Numbered from the stretch's first letter, positions 20,274-30,601 are shown. The stretch is 64,000 bases of DNA from Rhodobacteraceae bacterium Araon29 (GCA_039640505.1 CP046865.1:1417501-1481500); one strand, 5' to 3'. Made by a program: numbers and translations. The notes: a model not told the origin generated them from the letters alone.

Positions 20274-21197
20274 ATGACACCCACCAAGCCCACTTCTTTT
20301 CAAGATATTATTTTGCGTCTCCAAACCTATTGGTCGGAGAAGGGCTGCGCCATTATGCAGCCCTACGATATGGAGGTCGGGGCAGGGACCTTTCATCCCG
20401 CGACAACGCTGCGCTCGTTAGGCTCGCGGCCTTGGGCGGCTGCTTATGTCCAGCCTTCGCGTCGGCCAACAGATGGTCGATATGGGGAAAACCCCAATCG
20501 TTTACAGCATTATTATCAGTATCAAGTGCTGATCAAGCCAAGTCCGCCCGATTTACAAGAGCTATACCTTGGGTCCCTAGAGGCTATTGGAATTGATATG
20601 GCTCTGCATGATATCCGCTTTGTGGAAGACGACTGGGAAAGCCCGACCTTAGGCGCTTGGGGCCTAGGCTGGGAGGTGTGGTGTGATGGTATGGAAGTGT
20701 CACAGTTCACCTATTTTCAACAGGTTGGCGGCCATGACTGCCATCCTGTTTCGGGCGAGCTTACCTATGGTCTAGAGCGGTTGGCTATGTATGTTCTTGG
20801 TGTTGACCATGTAATGGAAATGCCCTTCAACGATCCGCAAACCCCGATTGCATTAAAATATGCGGATGTATTCAAGCAAACCGAAGAAGAATATGCGCGG
20901 TGGAATTTTGACGTAGCCGATACAGATATCTTGCTGCGCCATTTCGAAGATGCCGAAGCCGCCTGTGCAGCCATATTGGCGCAGGAACCGACTGACCCAA
21001 AAACCGGCAAACGCATCATCATGGCCCATCCGGCCTATGATCAGTGTATTAAAGCCAGCCATCTGTTCAATTTGTTAGACGCGCGTGGGGTCATTTCTGT
21101 GACCGAGAGGCAAGCTTACATCGGGCGCGTGCGCGCCTTGGCCAAACAATGCGCTGATGCCTTTGTGATGACCGAAGCTGGCGGGTTTAGGGCATAA
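20274..21197 (+). CDS. glyQ: Glycyl-tRNA synthetase alpha subunit
   Basis: Catalytic class II subunit of the alpha2-beta2 bacterial GlyRS that forms glycyl-adenylate. It has 307 residues. Class II and family motifs seen include [20 protein letters not shown] near 24-43, [19 protein letters not shown] near 74-92, [21 protein letters not shown] near 133-153 and [13 protein letters not shown] near 161-173. The stop overlaps the start of the next gene (TAATG), and glyS follows that gene, so all three are one operon. The short leader and the TTGACC/TAAGTA promoter upstream fit constitutive expression. Confidence 0.97.
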   Translation: MTPTKPTSFQDIILRLQTYWSEKGCAIMQPYDMEVGAGTFHPATTLRSLGSRPWAAAYVQPSRRPTDGRYGENPNRLQHYYQYQVLIKPSPPDLQELYLGSLEAIGIDMALHDIRFVEDDWESPTLGAWGLGWEVWCDGMEVSQFTYFQQVGGHDCHPVSGELTYGLERLAMYVLGVDHVMEMPFNDPQTPIALKYADVFKQTEEEYARWNFDVADTDILLRHFEDAEAACAAILAQEPTDPKTGKRIIMAHPAYDQCIKASHLFNLLDARGVISVTERQAYIGRVRALAKQCADAFVMTEAGGFRA

Positions 21198-21721
21198 TGG
21201 GGAAGTTTTTGGCAATAGTTCTTGTGACCTGCGGCATTATTGCAGGCGGGGCAATGTATTATTTGCAAGTTTATGCTTATTACAGCACGGTTGTGCCAAA
21301 TGGCAGTACGGATGTGGTTTTGAAACCTCTGGATGGCTCTGTTGCGCAAGCTATTGCGTATAGCGATTACAAAGCAATCGATTCCAACAGTTCGCCAATC
21401 CGTTATCGCGCGTGCTTTACTGCCGAAAACACCGCCGATGAGTTAAAGGCGCTTTACGTTACCATCAAGGATGCAGAACCTTTAGTCGCACCGGGGTGGT
21501 TTGATTGTTTTGATGCCAAAGAAATTGGCGCTGCTATAGAGTCCCAAAGCGCAACAAGTTTTCTATCGATCGAAAATGTTTCTTATGGCATCGACCGCAT
21601 TGTCAGTGTGCTTGATGATGGCCGCGGCTATGCGTGGAATAAGATCAATCGATGCGGTAAAATTGCCTTTGCTGGAAAACCTCTCCCACCTGATTGTCCA
21701 ACACCGCCCGAAAGTAACTGA
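21197..21721 (+). CDS. Membrane-anchored protein encoded between glyQ and glyS (DUF6446-like)
   Basis: A 174-residue protein with one N-terminal membrane helix (residues 4-24) and a roughly 145-residue periplasmic part. It contains four cysteines after the helix (two near 73 and 101, two near the C-terminus), compatible with disulfides. I recognise it only as the conserved Rhodobacteraceae protein placed between the two GlyRS subunits, which I believe is named DUF6446; its function is unknown. Translation is coupled: its ATG overlaps the glyQ stop, and glyS starts one base after its stop. Nothing in the sequence suggests a role in aminoacylation. Confidence 0.82.
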   Translation: MGKFLAIVLVTCGIIAGGAMYYLQVYAYYSTVVPNGSTDVVLKPLDGSVAQAIAYSDYKAIDSNSSPIRYRACFTAENTADELKALYVTIKDAEPLVAPGWFDCFDAKEIGAAIESQSATSFLSIENVSYGIDRIVSVLDDGRGYAWNKINRCGKIAFAGKPLPPDCPTPPESN

Positions 21722-21722
21722 T

Positions 21723-23783
21723 ATGCCAGATCTTCTCATTGAACTTTTTTCCGAAGAAATTCCGGCTCGGATGCAGGCCCGGGCAGCGGAAGATTTAAAA
21801 ACCAAGGTCACCAATGGTTTGGTAGAAGCCGGGCTGACCTATTTAGGCGCAGCAGGTTTTTCGACACCGCGGCGTTTAGCGCTTACTGTTCATGGCTTGC
21901 CAGAAGAAAGCCCTTTGGTGCGTGAAGAGCGAAAAGGCCCCCGCGTTGATGCCCCGGAAAAGGCGATCGAAGGTTTTTTGCGCGGCACGGGTTTAAGCCG
22001 AGATCAACTTTCCATTCGGGATGAAAAAAAGGGTCAGGTGTATTTTGCCACACTGGAAACACAAGGCCGGCCCGCCGCACAGATTGTCAGTGCTGTTGTA
22101 GAAAATGTTGTTCGGAACTTTCCGTGGCCCAAGTCCATGCGCTGGGGCAGTGGTTCCTTGCGCTGGGTTCGACCGCTGCATTCGATTGTTTGCCTGCTGA
22201 GCGACGAAAGCGGCGCACAAATCGTTGATTTGGATATTGATGGCCTGCAAGCGGGTGATAGCACCTGCGGTCATCGGTTTATGGGGCCACAGAGGTTTTC
22301 GGTTTCTAGCTTTGAAGATTATACCGCCAAACTTAAGCGGTCGTTTGTCATTCTTGATGCTGCTGAACGTGCGGAATCCATTTGGCAAGATGCTAGCAAT
22401 CAGGCGTTTGCATTGGGGCTAGAGCTTGTAGAGGATCGCGGTCTTCTGACCGAAGTTGCCGGCTTAGTTGAGTGGCCAGTGGTGCTTTTGGGGCGTATTG
22501 AAGATCAGTTCCTTGATCTTCCCCCCGAGGTCCTGCGGGCCTCGATGAAAGAGCATCAAAAGTTCTTTTCACTGCGCAATCCCAAAACAGGCCGCATTGA
22601 ATATTTCGCAACTGTCGCCAACAGAGAAACCGCAGACCAAGGCGCAACAATTTTGTCGGGCAACCAAAAGGTTCTCGCAGCACGTTTGGCGGATGCAAAG
22701 TTTTTTTGGGAAAATGACCTGCGTATTGCCAAGTCTAACGGTTTGACACTTTGGGCGGACAGTCTTGGAAATGTCACATTCCACAACAAGCTAGGCAGCC
22801 AGAAGCAACGCGTTGACCGGATCGCCAGTTTGGCCGGAAATCTGGCGCCGTTTGTTGGCGCAGATAAGGGCTTGGCGGAGCAAGCCGCGCAGGTGGCAAA
22901 AGCGGACCTGGCCTCGGAAATGGTCTATGAGTTTCCCGAATTGCAAGGTCTTATGGGGCGGTATTATGCCAGTGCCGCTGGTTTGCCCGATACGGTTGCG
23001 CAGGCTGCCCAAGCCCATTATTCGCCATTGGGCCCATCGGACACCGTACCATCCGAGCAGGTCTCGGTTGCCGTCGCTTTGGCGGATAAGCTTGATATGC
23101 TCACTGGGTTTTGGTCTATCGATGAAAAGCCAACCGGCAGTAAAGACCCATTTGCACTTCGCCGTGCCGCATTGGGTGTGATCCGGCTGCTTTTGGAAAA
23201 TGGGATAACATTGCCCTTGAAAGAGGCTTTTGCGCTGAGCAAAGCAAAAGTTGATGTTTCTGATTTGCTTGGGTTTTTTCATGACCGTTTGAAAGTATTC
23301 TTACGTGACCAAGGACTGCGCCATGATATCATTGATGCATGTGTGGCGCTTGAGGGGAACGACGATTTGCTGCTTGTTGTCAAGCGGGCGAAAGCGCTGT
23401 CTGAATTTCTTGTCTCAGAGGATGGAGAAAATTTGGTGCAGGGCTTCAAGCGCGCCAATAATATTTTAACCCAAGCCGAAGAAAAAGATGGTGTTGAGTA
23501 TTCTTATGGCGCCGATGTGAAATTTGCCCAAAGCGATGAAGAACGCGGGTTGTTCGCGGCTCTTGAGGCCCAGTCTAAAGTGATTAAATCGGCTTTGAAG
23601 CAAGAAGATTTTTCCGAGGCGATGCGTGGAATGGCTGCGCTGAGGGTGCCGGTTGATGCTTTTTTCGAAGCTGTGCAAGTAAATACAGATAACGAAGTGG
23701 TGCGGCGTAATAGGCTAAATTTACTGAACCTCATTCGTTCCACCTGCTGGGCTGTAGCCGATTTGACAAAAATAGAAGGCTAA
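21723..23783 (+). CDS. glyS: Glycyl-tRNA synthetase beta subunit
   Basis: Beta subunit of the heterotetrameric GlyRS, which contributes tRNA recognition. It has 686 residues, the normal size. The start MPDLLIELFSEEIPARMQ is the family signature. Further blocks are WPKSMRWG near 136, PPEVLRASMKEHQKFFSLR near 262-280, an HD-like region with EMVYEFPELQGLMGRYYA near 400 and SIDEKPTGSKDPFALRRAALG near 463. The reading frame is open 49 codons upstream but inside the preceding gene; the ATG at 21723, one base past that gene's stop, is the true start. Confidence 0.97.
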   Translation: MPDLLIELFSEEIPARMQARAAEDLKTKVTNGLVEAGLTYLGAAGFSTPRRLALTVHGLPEESPLVREERKGPRVDAPEKAIEGFLRGTGLSRDQLSIRDEKKGQVYFATLETQGRPAAQIVSAVVENVVRNFPWPKSMRWGSGSLRWVRPLHSIVCLLSDESGAQIVDLDIDGLQAGDSTCGHRFMGPQRFSVSSFEDYTAKLKRSFVILDAAERAESIWQDASNQAFALGLELVEDRGLLTEVAGLVEWPVVLLGRIEDQFLDLPPEVLRASMKEHQKFFSLRNPKTGRIEYFATVANRETADQGATILSGNQKVLAARLADAKFFWENDLRIAKSNGLTLWADSLGNVTFHNKLGSQKQRVDRIASLAGNLAPFVGADKGLAEQAAQVAKADLASEMVYEFPELQGLMGRYYASAAGLPDTVAQAAQAHYSPLGPSDTVPSEQVSVAVALADKLDMLTGFWSIDEKPTGSKDPFALRRAALGVIRLLLENGITLPLKEAFALSKAKVDVSDLLGFFHDRLKVFLRDQGLRHDIIDACVALEGNDDLLLVVKRAKALSEFLVSEDGENLVQGFKRANNILTQAEEKDGVEYSYGADVKFAQSDEERGLFAALEAQSKVIKSALKQEDFSEAMRGMAALRVPVDAFFEAVQVNTDNEVVRRNRLNLLNLIRSTCWAVADLTKIEG

Positions 23784-23863
23784 CGCACCTTTGTAAGGGA
23801 AAGCTTTTTCTTGCTTGCGCGGCTAATGGCTTTATGCTGCGCTGACGAAAGAAGGATGCCGCA

Positions 23864-26404
23864 GTGCAGCAAGAACAATCAGATATAGCGCTAGTGACCC
23901 CAAACGCAGCGATTTCCGCCCCGACACATGGGGGGCGTGCCAAATGTTTACAGCGTTTGGTACGCCTTGAATTACCGGTTCCTAAAACGGTCGCCCTGCC
24001 TTTTGATGTGGTGCACGGTATTGCGGCCAATCAAATGCCTGATATGGCGCAGATATTAGATCATTTTGATCCAGATACTTTATTATGTGTTCGCCCGTCT
24101 TCCCAAAGTATTGACTGGGGCGGGCCAAAGGCAATTCTAAACATTGGTATGAACCATGCGCGGTTTTCGGCGCTTTCCGAGACGCTGGGAACAGAGGCTG
24201 CTGCCAAAGTTTATTATTGGTTCATACAAGCCTATTCCATTCATGTGGCACGACTGGACCCAGAGATTTTTGATCATATCCAAGGTCAGGGGCAGGCGGC
24301 ACTTGAAGCTGCACTGCGCGCCTATGAAGAAGAAACAGAAGAGGTTTTTCCACAAGCGCGTGCGGTACAGTTGGCTGAAGTGTTGCGCTCGATGGCCCGC
24401 GCTTGGGAAGGTACCACTGCAAGATTACTGCGGCAGGCCAAAGGCGCGCCAGCAGATGCTGGCCTAGGGCTTGTCGTTCAAAAAATGGCCTTTGGCGTGG
24501 GGCGCGGCGAGTGTGGCTTTGGTGTGCTGCAATTGGTTGATAGTGATACAGGAAAGCCAAAGGTAGTTGGGCGATATCGCCGCCAAAGTCAGGGACGTGA
24601 CGGATTAAGCAGTAATGAAGGTGTGATGTATTTGACCCGCGATAAGCGCGGACCGTCACTTGAGGAAGCCAAACCAGATATTCTTAATACTCTGCAGGAG
24701 CAGGCGGTGCTTATGCGCCAGCGTTTGCGCGAAGAAATGCAAATTGAATTTACCATTGAAGATGGAAATCTGCATATTCTTGATGGAATACGTGCGCCGC
24801 GCCGCGCCTCAGCAGCGTTGAGGATTGCGGTATCTTTGGCCAAAAGTGGCGTGATCTCTAAACAAGAGGCTTTGCTGCGAATAGAGCCTGGATCTTTGGG
24901 CGAATTACTACACAGACAAGTACATCCGGATGCAAACCGAGATGTTTTGGCACAAGCTGTTGCCGCCAGTCCTGGGGCGGCCACTGGCCAGATTGTCTTT
25001 AGCGCCGAGGCCGCTCAAGCCAGCGCTGCGCGCGGCGAGCCTTGTGTCTTGGTGCGCCGAGAAACCAGTCCCGAAGATATTCGCGGCATGCATGCGGCCT
25101 CTGCGGTGCTAACGGAACGCGGCGGAATGACAAGCCATGCTGCAGTGATTGGTCGTGGATTGGGTCTTCCTTGCGTTGTGGGGGCATCTGCAATCCGCTT
25201 TCAGATCAGGAAAAAGCAGCTGGTCACCCCTGATGGCAGGATATTCCAAGAAGGAGATACTTTGACCATTGATGGCAGCAATGGTCAAATACTTGCAGGT
25301 GAGCCGCCAATGGTCGAGGCTGTCCTAGATGATGCGTTCCAATCTTTGATGGGCTGGGCTGACGAGATTAGCGACATTGCCGTGCGGGCCAATGCAGATA
25401 CGCCGGCAGATGCCCAGACAGCCCGTAATTTCAATGCTCATGGTATTGGATTGTGCCGCACGGAACACATGTTCTTCGAAGCGGACCGGCTTACGGTGAT
25501 GCGCGAGATGATTTTTGCAAATGATAGCAATGAGCGCCGCGCCGTTTTGGACCGATTATTGCCAATGCAGCGGGCAGATTTCATCAAACTTTTTGGAATC
25601 ATGCAAGGCTTGCCTGTGTGCATACGCTTGTTTGATCCGCCACTGCATGAATTTTTGCCCACTGATCGGGCCGGTCTTCGAGATTTGGCCGAGGCTTTGG
25701 ATTTGCCGATGTCTGATGTAACACGCCGTGTTGAAGCAATGGGTGAATACAATCCAATGTTGGGACTGCGCGGTGTTCGCTTGGGCATTACGGTGCCTGA
25801 AATTTATGAAATGCAGGCGCAAGCCATATTTGAAGCCACTATTGAATCTAAAGACGCGGGTGCACCGGTGGTGCCGGAAATTATGATCCCCTTGGTCAGC
25901 GCCAAGCGAGAAGTTGAATTGGTAAAATCACGCATTGAAGCAGTTGCAGCAAGAGTGCGCACAAACAAAGGTGTGGATTTTGATTATAAGCTGGGTGTTA
26001 TGGTTGAAACCCCGCGCGCAGCGCTTAGAGCCAATGAAATTGCGATCAATTCTGCCTTTTTGAGCTTTGGGACCAATGACCTGACGCAAATGACTTATGG
26101 TTTGTCCAGAGATGATGCCGGTAGATTTATGTCTACCTATGTGCAACAAGGCGTGTTCCCGGAAGATCCATTTCACACCCTAGACGTCGAAGGGGTTGGG
26201 GAATTGTTACGCCTTGGGGCTGAGCGCGCGCGCGCTTCCAGCCCTGAGGTTGTGATTTCAATTTGTGGAGAACACGGAGGCAGCCCGGAAGCAATCGCAT
26301 TTTGCCGTGATCATGGCTTTGATTATGTGTCATGTTCACCCTTTCGTGTTCCCGTTGCTCGTCTTGCAGCAGCACAGCTTGCAATCCGGGATCAGACAAC
26401 TTAA
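23864..26404 (+). CDS. Pyruvate phosphate dikinase-like PEP-utilising protein with divergent ATP-binding half
   Basis: An 846-residue protein with PPDK domain order: N-terminal nucleotide-binding region (1-370), phosphohistidine domain (375-480) and C-terminal PEP/pyruvate TIM barrel (495-840). The swivelling histidine is H425 in ERGGMTSHAAVIGRG. The barrel keeps GIGLCRTEHMFF, LRGVRLGI and the catalytic Cys of ICGEHGGSPEAI near 800. In contrast the ATP-grasp half departs from PPDK: GGKGA is GGRAK (about 23-27), the SMPGMMDT segment is replaced by DWGGPKAI, and the GEY/QGEDVV pair reads GRY/QGRDGL near 240-250. PPDK activity is therefore doubtful. The start is GTG with AGAAGG 8 bases before. 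It follows glyS by 80 bp. Confidence 0.75.
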   Translation: MQQEQSDIALVTPNAAISAPTHGGRAKCLQRLVRLELPVPKTVALPFDVVHGIAANQMPDMAQILDHFDPDTLLCVRPSSQSIDWGGPKAILNIGMNHARFSALSETLGTEAAAKVYYWFIQAYSIHVARLDPEIFDHIQGQGQAALEAALRAYEEETEEVFPQARAVQLAEVLRSMARAWEGTTARLLRQAKGAPADAGLGLVVQKMAFGVGRGECGFGVLQLVDSDTGKPKVVGRYRRQSQGRDGLSSNEGVMYLTRDKRGPSLEEAKPDILNTLQEQAVLMRQRLREEMQIEFTIEDGNLHILDGIRAPRRASAALRIAVSLAKSGVISKQEALLRIEPGSLGELLHRQVHPDANRDVLAQAVAASPGAATGQIVFSAEAAQASAARGEPCVLVRRETSPEDIRGMHAASAVLTERGGMTSHAAVIGRGLGLPCVVGASAIRFQIRKKQLVTPDGRIFQEGDTLTIDGSNGQILAGEPPMVEAVLDDAFQSLMGWADEISDIAVRANADTPADAQTARNFNAHGIGLCRTEHMFFEADRLTVMREMIFANDSNERRAVLDRLLPMQRADFIKLFGIMQGLPVCIRLFDPPLHEFLPTDRAGLRDLAEALDLPMSDVTRRVEAMGEYNPMLGLRGVRLGITVPEIYEMQAQAIFEATIESKDAGAPVVPEIMIPLVSAKREVELVKSRIEAVAARVRTNKGVDFDYKLGVMVETPRAALRANEIAINSAFLSFGTNDLTQMTYGLSRDDAGRFMSTYVQQGVFPEDPFHTLDVEGVGELLRLGAERARASSPEVVISICGEHGGSPEAIAFCRDHGFDYVSCSPFRVPVARLAAAQLAIRDQTT

Positions 26405-26517
26405 ATGCCCCCAAAGCGACTCAGCCTGAGCATTCATTGGCGCTTGGCCTTGTTAATATAAAGGTACCAACTGCCGTTCTCATGCTGGGGTCGACTGGGT
26501 CGAAAAGGTGAAGCGCA

Positions 26518-27156
26518 GTGATACTCCGACTATTTACTTTGGTCTTCTTAATCTGGGGGGCGGCAGCTTCGGTTTTTGCTGATGTGCCAGATACCTCAAT
26601 ATCCACGGCGATTGATCTGGATAGAAAATTTCGCTCTGCCTTATCCCCTTTGACTCTAAGAACGCTGATGCGTAATTCAGAAGAGGGCAATGAAAAACTT
26701 TATACGCGTGATTATTTAGTGGCTATTCCCGCGCACAAGGGTGGCAAGCAGTGGGCATGTTTGGCTGAAGCGCTCTATTTTGAAGCTCGGGGGGAAGAGA
26801 TTAAGGGTCAGTTTGCAGTTGCGGAAGTGATCCTAAACCGGGTAGATAGCGCGGCTTTTCCATCGTCGCCCTGCGGTGTGGTGCATCAGGGTACTGGGCG
26901 ACGTTTTGCCTGTCAATTTACGTATGATTGTGATGGTCGAGCAGAGATTATTCGTGACAAAAAGGCCTATGTGCAAGTGGGTAAAGTTGCACAGCTTATG
27001 CTTGAAGGGGCGCCGCGACGCCTGACCAAAGGTGCGCTTTATTATCACACCAAATCCGTTAACCCGAGATGGGCCAAAAGCTTTTTCAAAACAGCGACTA
27101 TTGGTCGTCATTATTTCTATGCGCCACCTCAAAAATTGTCAAAAGTAACTGAATAA
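26518..27156 (+). CDS. SleB-family cell wall hydrolase
   Basis: A 212-residue exported protein. Residues 1-20 are a signal peptide ending SVFADVP. The Hydrolase_2 (SleB-like) domain covers about 78-200, with the signature ALYFEARGEEIKGQFAVAEVILNRV near 84-108; the Glu of YFEARGE is the likely catalytic residue, as in spore cortex lytic transglycosylases. Two cysteine pairs lie in the domain. Family members cleave peptidoglycan and in non-sporulating proteobacteria take part in wall remodelling. The start is GTG with AGGTGA 7-8 bases upstream. It is transcribed alone or with the preceding gene (113-bp gap). Confidence 0.88.
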   Translation: MILRLFTLVFLIWGAAASVFADVPDTSISTAIDLDRKFRSALSPLTLRTLMRNSEEGNEKLYTRDYLVAIPAHKGGKQWACLAEALYFEARGEEIKGQFAVAEVILNRVDSAAFPSSPCGVVHQGTGRRFACQFTYDCDGRAEIIRDKKAYVQVGKVAQLMLEGAPRRLTKGALYYHTKSVNPRWAKSFFKTATIGRHYFYAPPQKLSKVTE

Positions 27157-27261
27157 GGCAATGTGTGACGTAGTTAGCGCTCTGGGTGCCGCGCTTGACC
27201 GAGGCACGCTTCAAAGCTTTAGCCTATCACTGTTGAGTGAAACAATTTTGGGTTTGGTACG

Positions 27262-28194
27262 ATGACCAATGAAATTCGGCTCGCTTTTGCGCATCCCTTG
27301 GAACGGTCAGAAGCCAGCTCAACAAAGGTATTAGATAGAATTTCGTTGCGAGATCACGTGGTGGAAGTTGAAATTGGCGCCTTTCAGACAGAGCGCGGCA
27401 CAACCCAACGCATTTGCTTTAATGTTGTCGTAGAAGTAAAGCCCGCTGGTCAAGCTGTCGATGATGTGGATCGTATTTTGTCCTACGATAAAGTGACAGA
27501 TGCTATTTCGTATGAGTTAGAGCTTGAGCGCTTGAATTTACTGGAAACATTGGCTGAGCGTGTCGCTGAAAGAGTATTACTTGAGCCTCAGGCTCTACGG
27601 ATTTTTGTCCGGATCGAAAAATTGGATCGCGGCCCGGGGGCATTGGGGGTTGAAATTGTTCGCGACCGTCAGGATATTGCGCAACTCGCAGAGCCGGAGG
27701 CAGAAGAGAAACTGCACCCGCGTTTGGTTTACCTGTCAAATGCTGCAATTGCATGCGAGTATTTGACTGGGTGGATCGACAGTTTGAGCGCTTCAGATAT
27801 CCCAGCAATTTTATGTGTTGGTCTGCCTGAGGAAGCTGGGCCAGAGGCTGCAAATTCTGCTGTTGCACGGCGCATTGCCCTTTTGGCAATCGAACAAAAT
27901 GCTTGGGTGCTGGCTGGACGCGACAGCCGCTGTGTTGTTGTGGCCTCAAAAACTGAGTTGGACTGGTCGATAAAGAACGGAATGATCAGCGTATGGGCGC
28001 CTTCAAAAATGGTATTGGATGCCACCCATCCACCACAGGCTGATGCCAGTGATGGGGTAGGGCTGGCGCAGTGGCTTGCAACAGTTTTAGAGGCGCAGGA
28101 CATGGTGTTCGTTGGCGAAGAATTCTTAGAAAAAAAGGACTTTAGCGCTCGAGCTCAAGCCATAGGGCCATCCCTTTTACAAGGCTTGAAGTAG
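27262..28194 (+). CDS. folB: Dihydroneopterin aldolase fused to an amino-acid-kinase-like domain
   Basis: FolB makes 6-hydroxymethyl-7,8-dihydropterin from dihydroneopterin in folate synthesis. Residues 25-140 are the FolB domain (LRDHVVEVEIGAFQTERGTTQR; ILSYDKVTDAI; NLLETLAERVAERVL). The family is normally about 120 residues, but this protein has 310. The added part (150-310) looks like half of an amino-acid/uridylate-kinase fold: ILCVGLPEEAG, an alpha/beta pattern, then a D-ATHPPQADASDGVGLAQWLA segment resembling the SDSIAAWLA element of MfnE-like kinases. The kinase likeness is my inference. The gene starts the folB-folP-glmM cluster. Confidence 0.85.
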   Translation: MTNEIRLAFAHPLERSEASSTKVLDRISLRDHVVEVEIGAFQTERGTTQRICFNVVVEVKPAGQAVDDVDRILSYDKVTDAISYELELERLNLLETLAERVAERVLLEPQALRIFVRIEKLDRGPGALGVEIVRDRQDIAQLAEPEAEEKLHPRLVYLSNAAIACEYLTGWIDSLSASDIPAILCVGLPEEAGPEAANSAVARRIALLAIEQNAWVLAGRDSRCVVVASKTELDWSIKNGMISVWAPSKMVLDATHPPQADASDGVGLAQWLATVLEAQDMVFVGEEFLEKKDFSARAQAIGPSLLQGLK

Positions 28195-28219
28195 CGGTAT
28201 TTTTAACCCAAATTAACGT

Positions 28220-29239
28220 ATGGAAAACTATTATAGACCGATCCTATCAACCGACACGATGCGACCCGAGCAAGCATATAGTTTTGCCGGTGGCCCATTG
28301 TGGTTTTCCCATGCCGAGAAATTAAGCCGCAGCGCGCCTGCTTTGGTTTTGCCAGCGCAAGAGGTGCCTGACGATTGGTTAAAAATCTGGACCTGTCAAA
28401 GGTCGTCGATCATGGGCATGTCTTTTGCGATGCCAAAAGTCATGGGTATTCTGAATGTTACCCCAGATAGCTTTTCAGATGGTGGAAAGTTTGCCGGACG
28501 CGAAAAAGCTTTTCATGAAGCTTGTGAAATAGTCAACGCTGGCGCTGACATCATCGATATTGGTGGCGAATCTACCCGGCCAGGTGCCGATTTGATTGCC
28601 AGTGATATAGAAATTGCGCGCACAGCACCGGTGATTGAACAGATTTCAAAAAACTTGTCTAAGCCAATCTCGATCGACACGCGCAAAGCGGCGGTTGCAA
28701 AAGCGGCAGTCGCTGCCGGGGCTGGGTTGGTCAATGATGTTTCGGGGTTCACATTTGATAACGCCCTTCTAGAGTTTTGTGCATCCAAAAAATTGCCGGT
28801 CTGTGTGATGCATGCGCAAGGAGACCCTACAACAATGCAAGATCAGCCGGACTATGCAGATGTTTTGCTCGATATATACGATTTTTTGCACTCCCAAATT
28901 GCAAAACTCATCGCAGCGGGTATTTCCAAGGATGCAATCATTGCTGATCCGGGTATTGGCTTTGGTAAAACCTTGCAGCATAATTTAACTTTGCTAAACA
29001 AAATCAGCATCTTTCATGGGCTCGGCGTGCCCATATTACTTGGGGCCTCGCGAAAAGGATTTATTGGCAAGGTGAGCGGTGAACAGGATGCCCAGAGCCG
29101 TGTTGGGGGATCTATCGCAGCGGCCTTGACGGCGGTGTCACAAGGGGTGCAAATAGTCAGAGTGCATGACGTGGCACAAACACGTCAGGCATTGGCAGTT
29201 TGGCAGTCTATTACATTAGGATCATTTGATGGCGCGTAA
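28220..29239 (+). CDS. folP: Dihydropteroate synthase
   Basis: Condenses p-aminobenzoate with hydroxymethyl-dihydropterin pyrophosphate to dihydropteroate; the target of sulfonamides. It has 339 residues. The TIM-barrel begins near residue 70, with [14 protein letters not shown] near 77-90, [12 protein letters not shown] near 114-125, DPGIGFGKT near 245 and GASRKGFIG near 274. The first 70 residues ([16 protein letters not shown]) are an extension found in Rhodobacteraceae FolP, which supports the early ATG despite a weak ribosome site. The last 11 bases overlap glmM. It lies 25 bp after folB. Confidence 0.94.
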   Translation: MENYYRPILSTDTMRPEQAYSFAGGPLWFSHAEKLSRSAPALVLPAQEVPDDWLKIWTCQRSSIMGMSFAMPKVMGILNVTPDSFSDGGKFAGREKAFHEACEIVNAGADIIDIGGESTRPGADLIASDIEIARTAPVIEQISKNLSKPISIDTRKAAVAKAAVAAGAGLVNDVSGFTFDNALLEFCASKKLPVCVMHAQGDPTTMQDQPDYADVLLDIYDFLHSQIAKLIAAGISKDAIIADPGIGFGKTLQHNLTLLNKISIFHGLGVPILLGASRKGFIGKVSGEQDAQSRVGGSIAAALTAVSQGVQIVRVHDVAQTRQALAVWQSITLGSFDGA

Positions 29240-30581
29240 ATATTTTGGAACTGACGGCGTCAGAGGGCGTGCAAACCAGTATCCGATGACGGCAGAGATT
29301 GCTTTGCGGATTGGAGCTGCAGCTGGGCAATATTTTCGCAATGATGATCACAAAGTCCACCGCGTGGTGATCGGCAAAGACACGCGATTGTCGGGCTATA
29401 TGTTTGAAAACGCTCTGACTGCGGGCTTAACTTCCACCGGTATGAACGTGCTGTTGCTTGGACCTGTGCCAACACCCGCGGTTGGGCTACTCACCCCGTC
29501 AATGCGCGCAGATTTGGGCATTATGATCTCGGCCAGTCACAACCCGCATGAAGACAATGGCATCAAGTTTTTTGGCCCCGATGGTTTCAAGCTCTCAGAT
29601 CATGTTGAAGCAGAAATTGAGCATTTGATTGAAAATGGTGTCGAGCCTGCAGCAGTTGAGCGGATCGGGCGCGCGCAACGGATTGACGATGGTTTGTTCC
29701 GCTATGTCGAACGCGTCAAATCTTCTTTTCCAAACGGGATGCGGCTGGATGGAATGAAAGTCGTGATCGACTGCGCAAATGGCGCCGCTTATCGTGCAGC
29801 ACCTGAGGTTTTATGGGAATTGGGCGCTGAGGTTATTCCGGTTGGCGTATCTCCTAATGGACTAAACATAAACGATAAATGTGGGTCAACAAAGCCTCAA
29901 ACAGCGGCTGAGACAGTCGTTAGCCACGGTGCAGATGTAGGCATTTGCCTTGATGGTGATGCCGATCGGGTCATCATTATTGATGAAACTGGCGCTGTTG
30001 CTGATGGCGATCAACTGATGGCTCTGATGGCCATGCGCTGGGCTAAAAACAAGCAGTTGCGCGGTGATACTTTGGTCAGCACGGTAATGTCCAACCTTGG
30101 TCTTGAGCGCTTTCTGAGCGCCCAAGGTATTGCTTTAGAACGCACTGCTGTAGGGGACAGATATGTGGTTGAGCGGATGCGTGAGGGCGGCTTTAACCTT
30201 GGCGGTGAACAGTCCGGCCATATTGTGATGAGCGATTATTCGACAACAGGCGATGGGTTGATGGCAGGCCTGCAGTTTTTGGCTGAGATTGTTCGCACCG
30301 GCACCCCGGCCAGCCAGCTTATCAACGTGTTTGATCCGGTGCCGCAACTTTTAAAAAATGTACGCTTTACACCGTCAGAGGATCCTTTGAGCTCGCCAAA
30401 GGTCCAGCAGGAAATCACCGCAGCCGAAGCAGCGCTGGGCGATCAAGGGCGTTTGCTGATCCGCAAATCCGGCACTGAGCCGCTGATAAGGGTGATGGCC
30501 GAATGCGAAGATCAAGCGCTGCTCATTGAAACAGTCGATAGCATTTGCGCAGCTGTTGAAAACGCCAGCACTGTAATCTAA
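29229..30581 (+). CDS. glmM: Phosphoglucosamine mutase
   Basis: Interconverts glucosamine 6-phosphate and glucosamine 1-phosphate, feeding UDP-GlcNAc for peptidoglycan and lipopolysaccharide. It has 450 residues. The active serine lies in [12 protein letters not shown] near 100-111, where it is phosphorylated. The metal loop is DGDADR near 240, the sugar-binding segment GGEQSGH near 326 and the C-terminal phosphate loop [12 protein letters not shown] near 417. The start is the ATG at 29229 with AGGA 7 bases upstream, inside the end of folP; a TTG one codon earlier is not needed. folP-glmM is a widespread pair. Confidence 0.96.
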   Translation: MARKYFGTDGVRGRANQYPMTAEIALRIGAAAGQYFRNDDHKVHRVVIGKDTRLSGYMFENALTAGLTSTGMNVLLLGPVPTPAVGLLTPSMRADLGIMISASHNPHEDNGIKFFGPDGFKLSDHVEAEIEHLIENGVEPAAVERIGRAQRIDDGLFRYVERVKSSFPNGMRLDGMKVVIDCANGAAYRAAPEVLWELGAEVIPVGVSPNGLNINDKCGSTKPQTAAETVVSHGADVGICLDGDADRVIIIDETGAVADGDQLMALMAMRWAKNKQLRGDTLVSTVMSNLGLERFLSAQGIALERTAVGDRYVVERMREGGFNLGGEQSGHIVMSDYSTTGDGLMAGLQFLAEIVRTGTPASQLINVFDPVPQLLKNVRFTPSEDPLSSPKVQQEITAAEAALGDQGRLLIRKSGTEPLIRVMAECEDQALLIETVDSICAAVENASTVI

Positions 30582-30601
30582 ACAGTCGCAGGCAACGTTT
30601 T

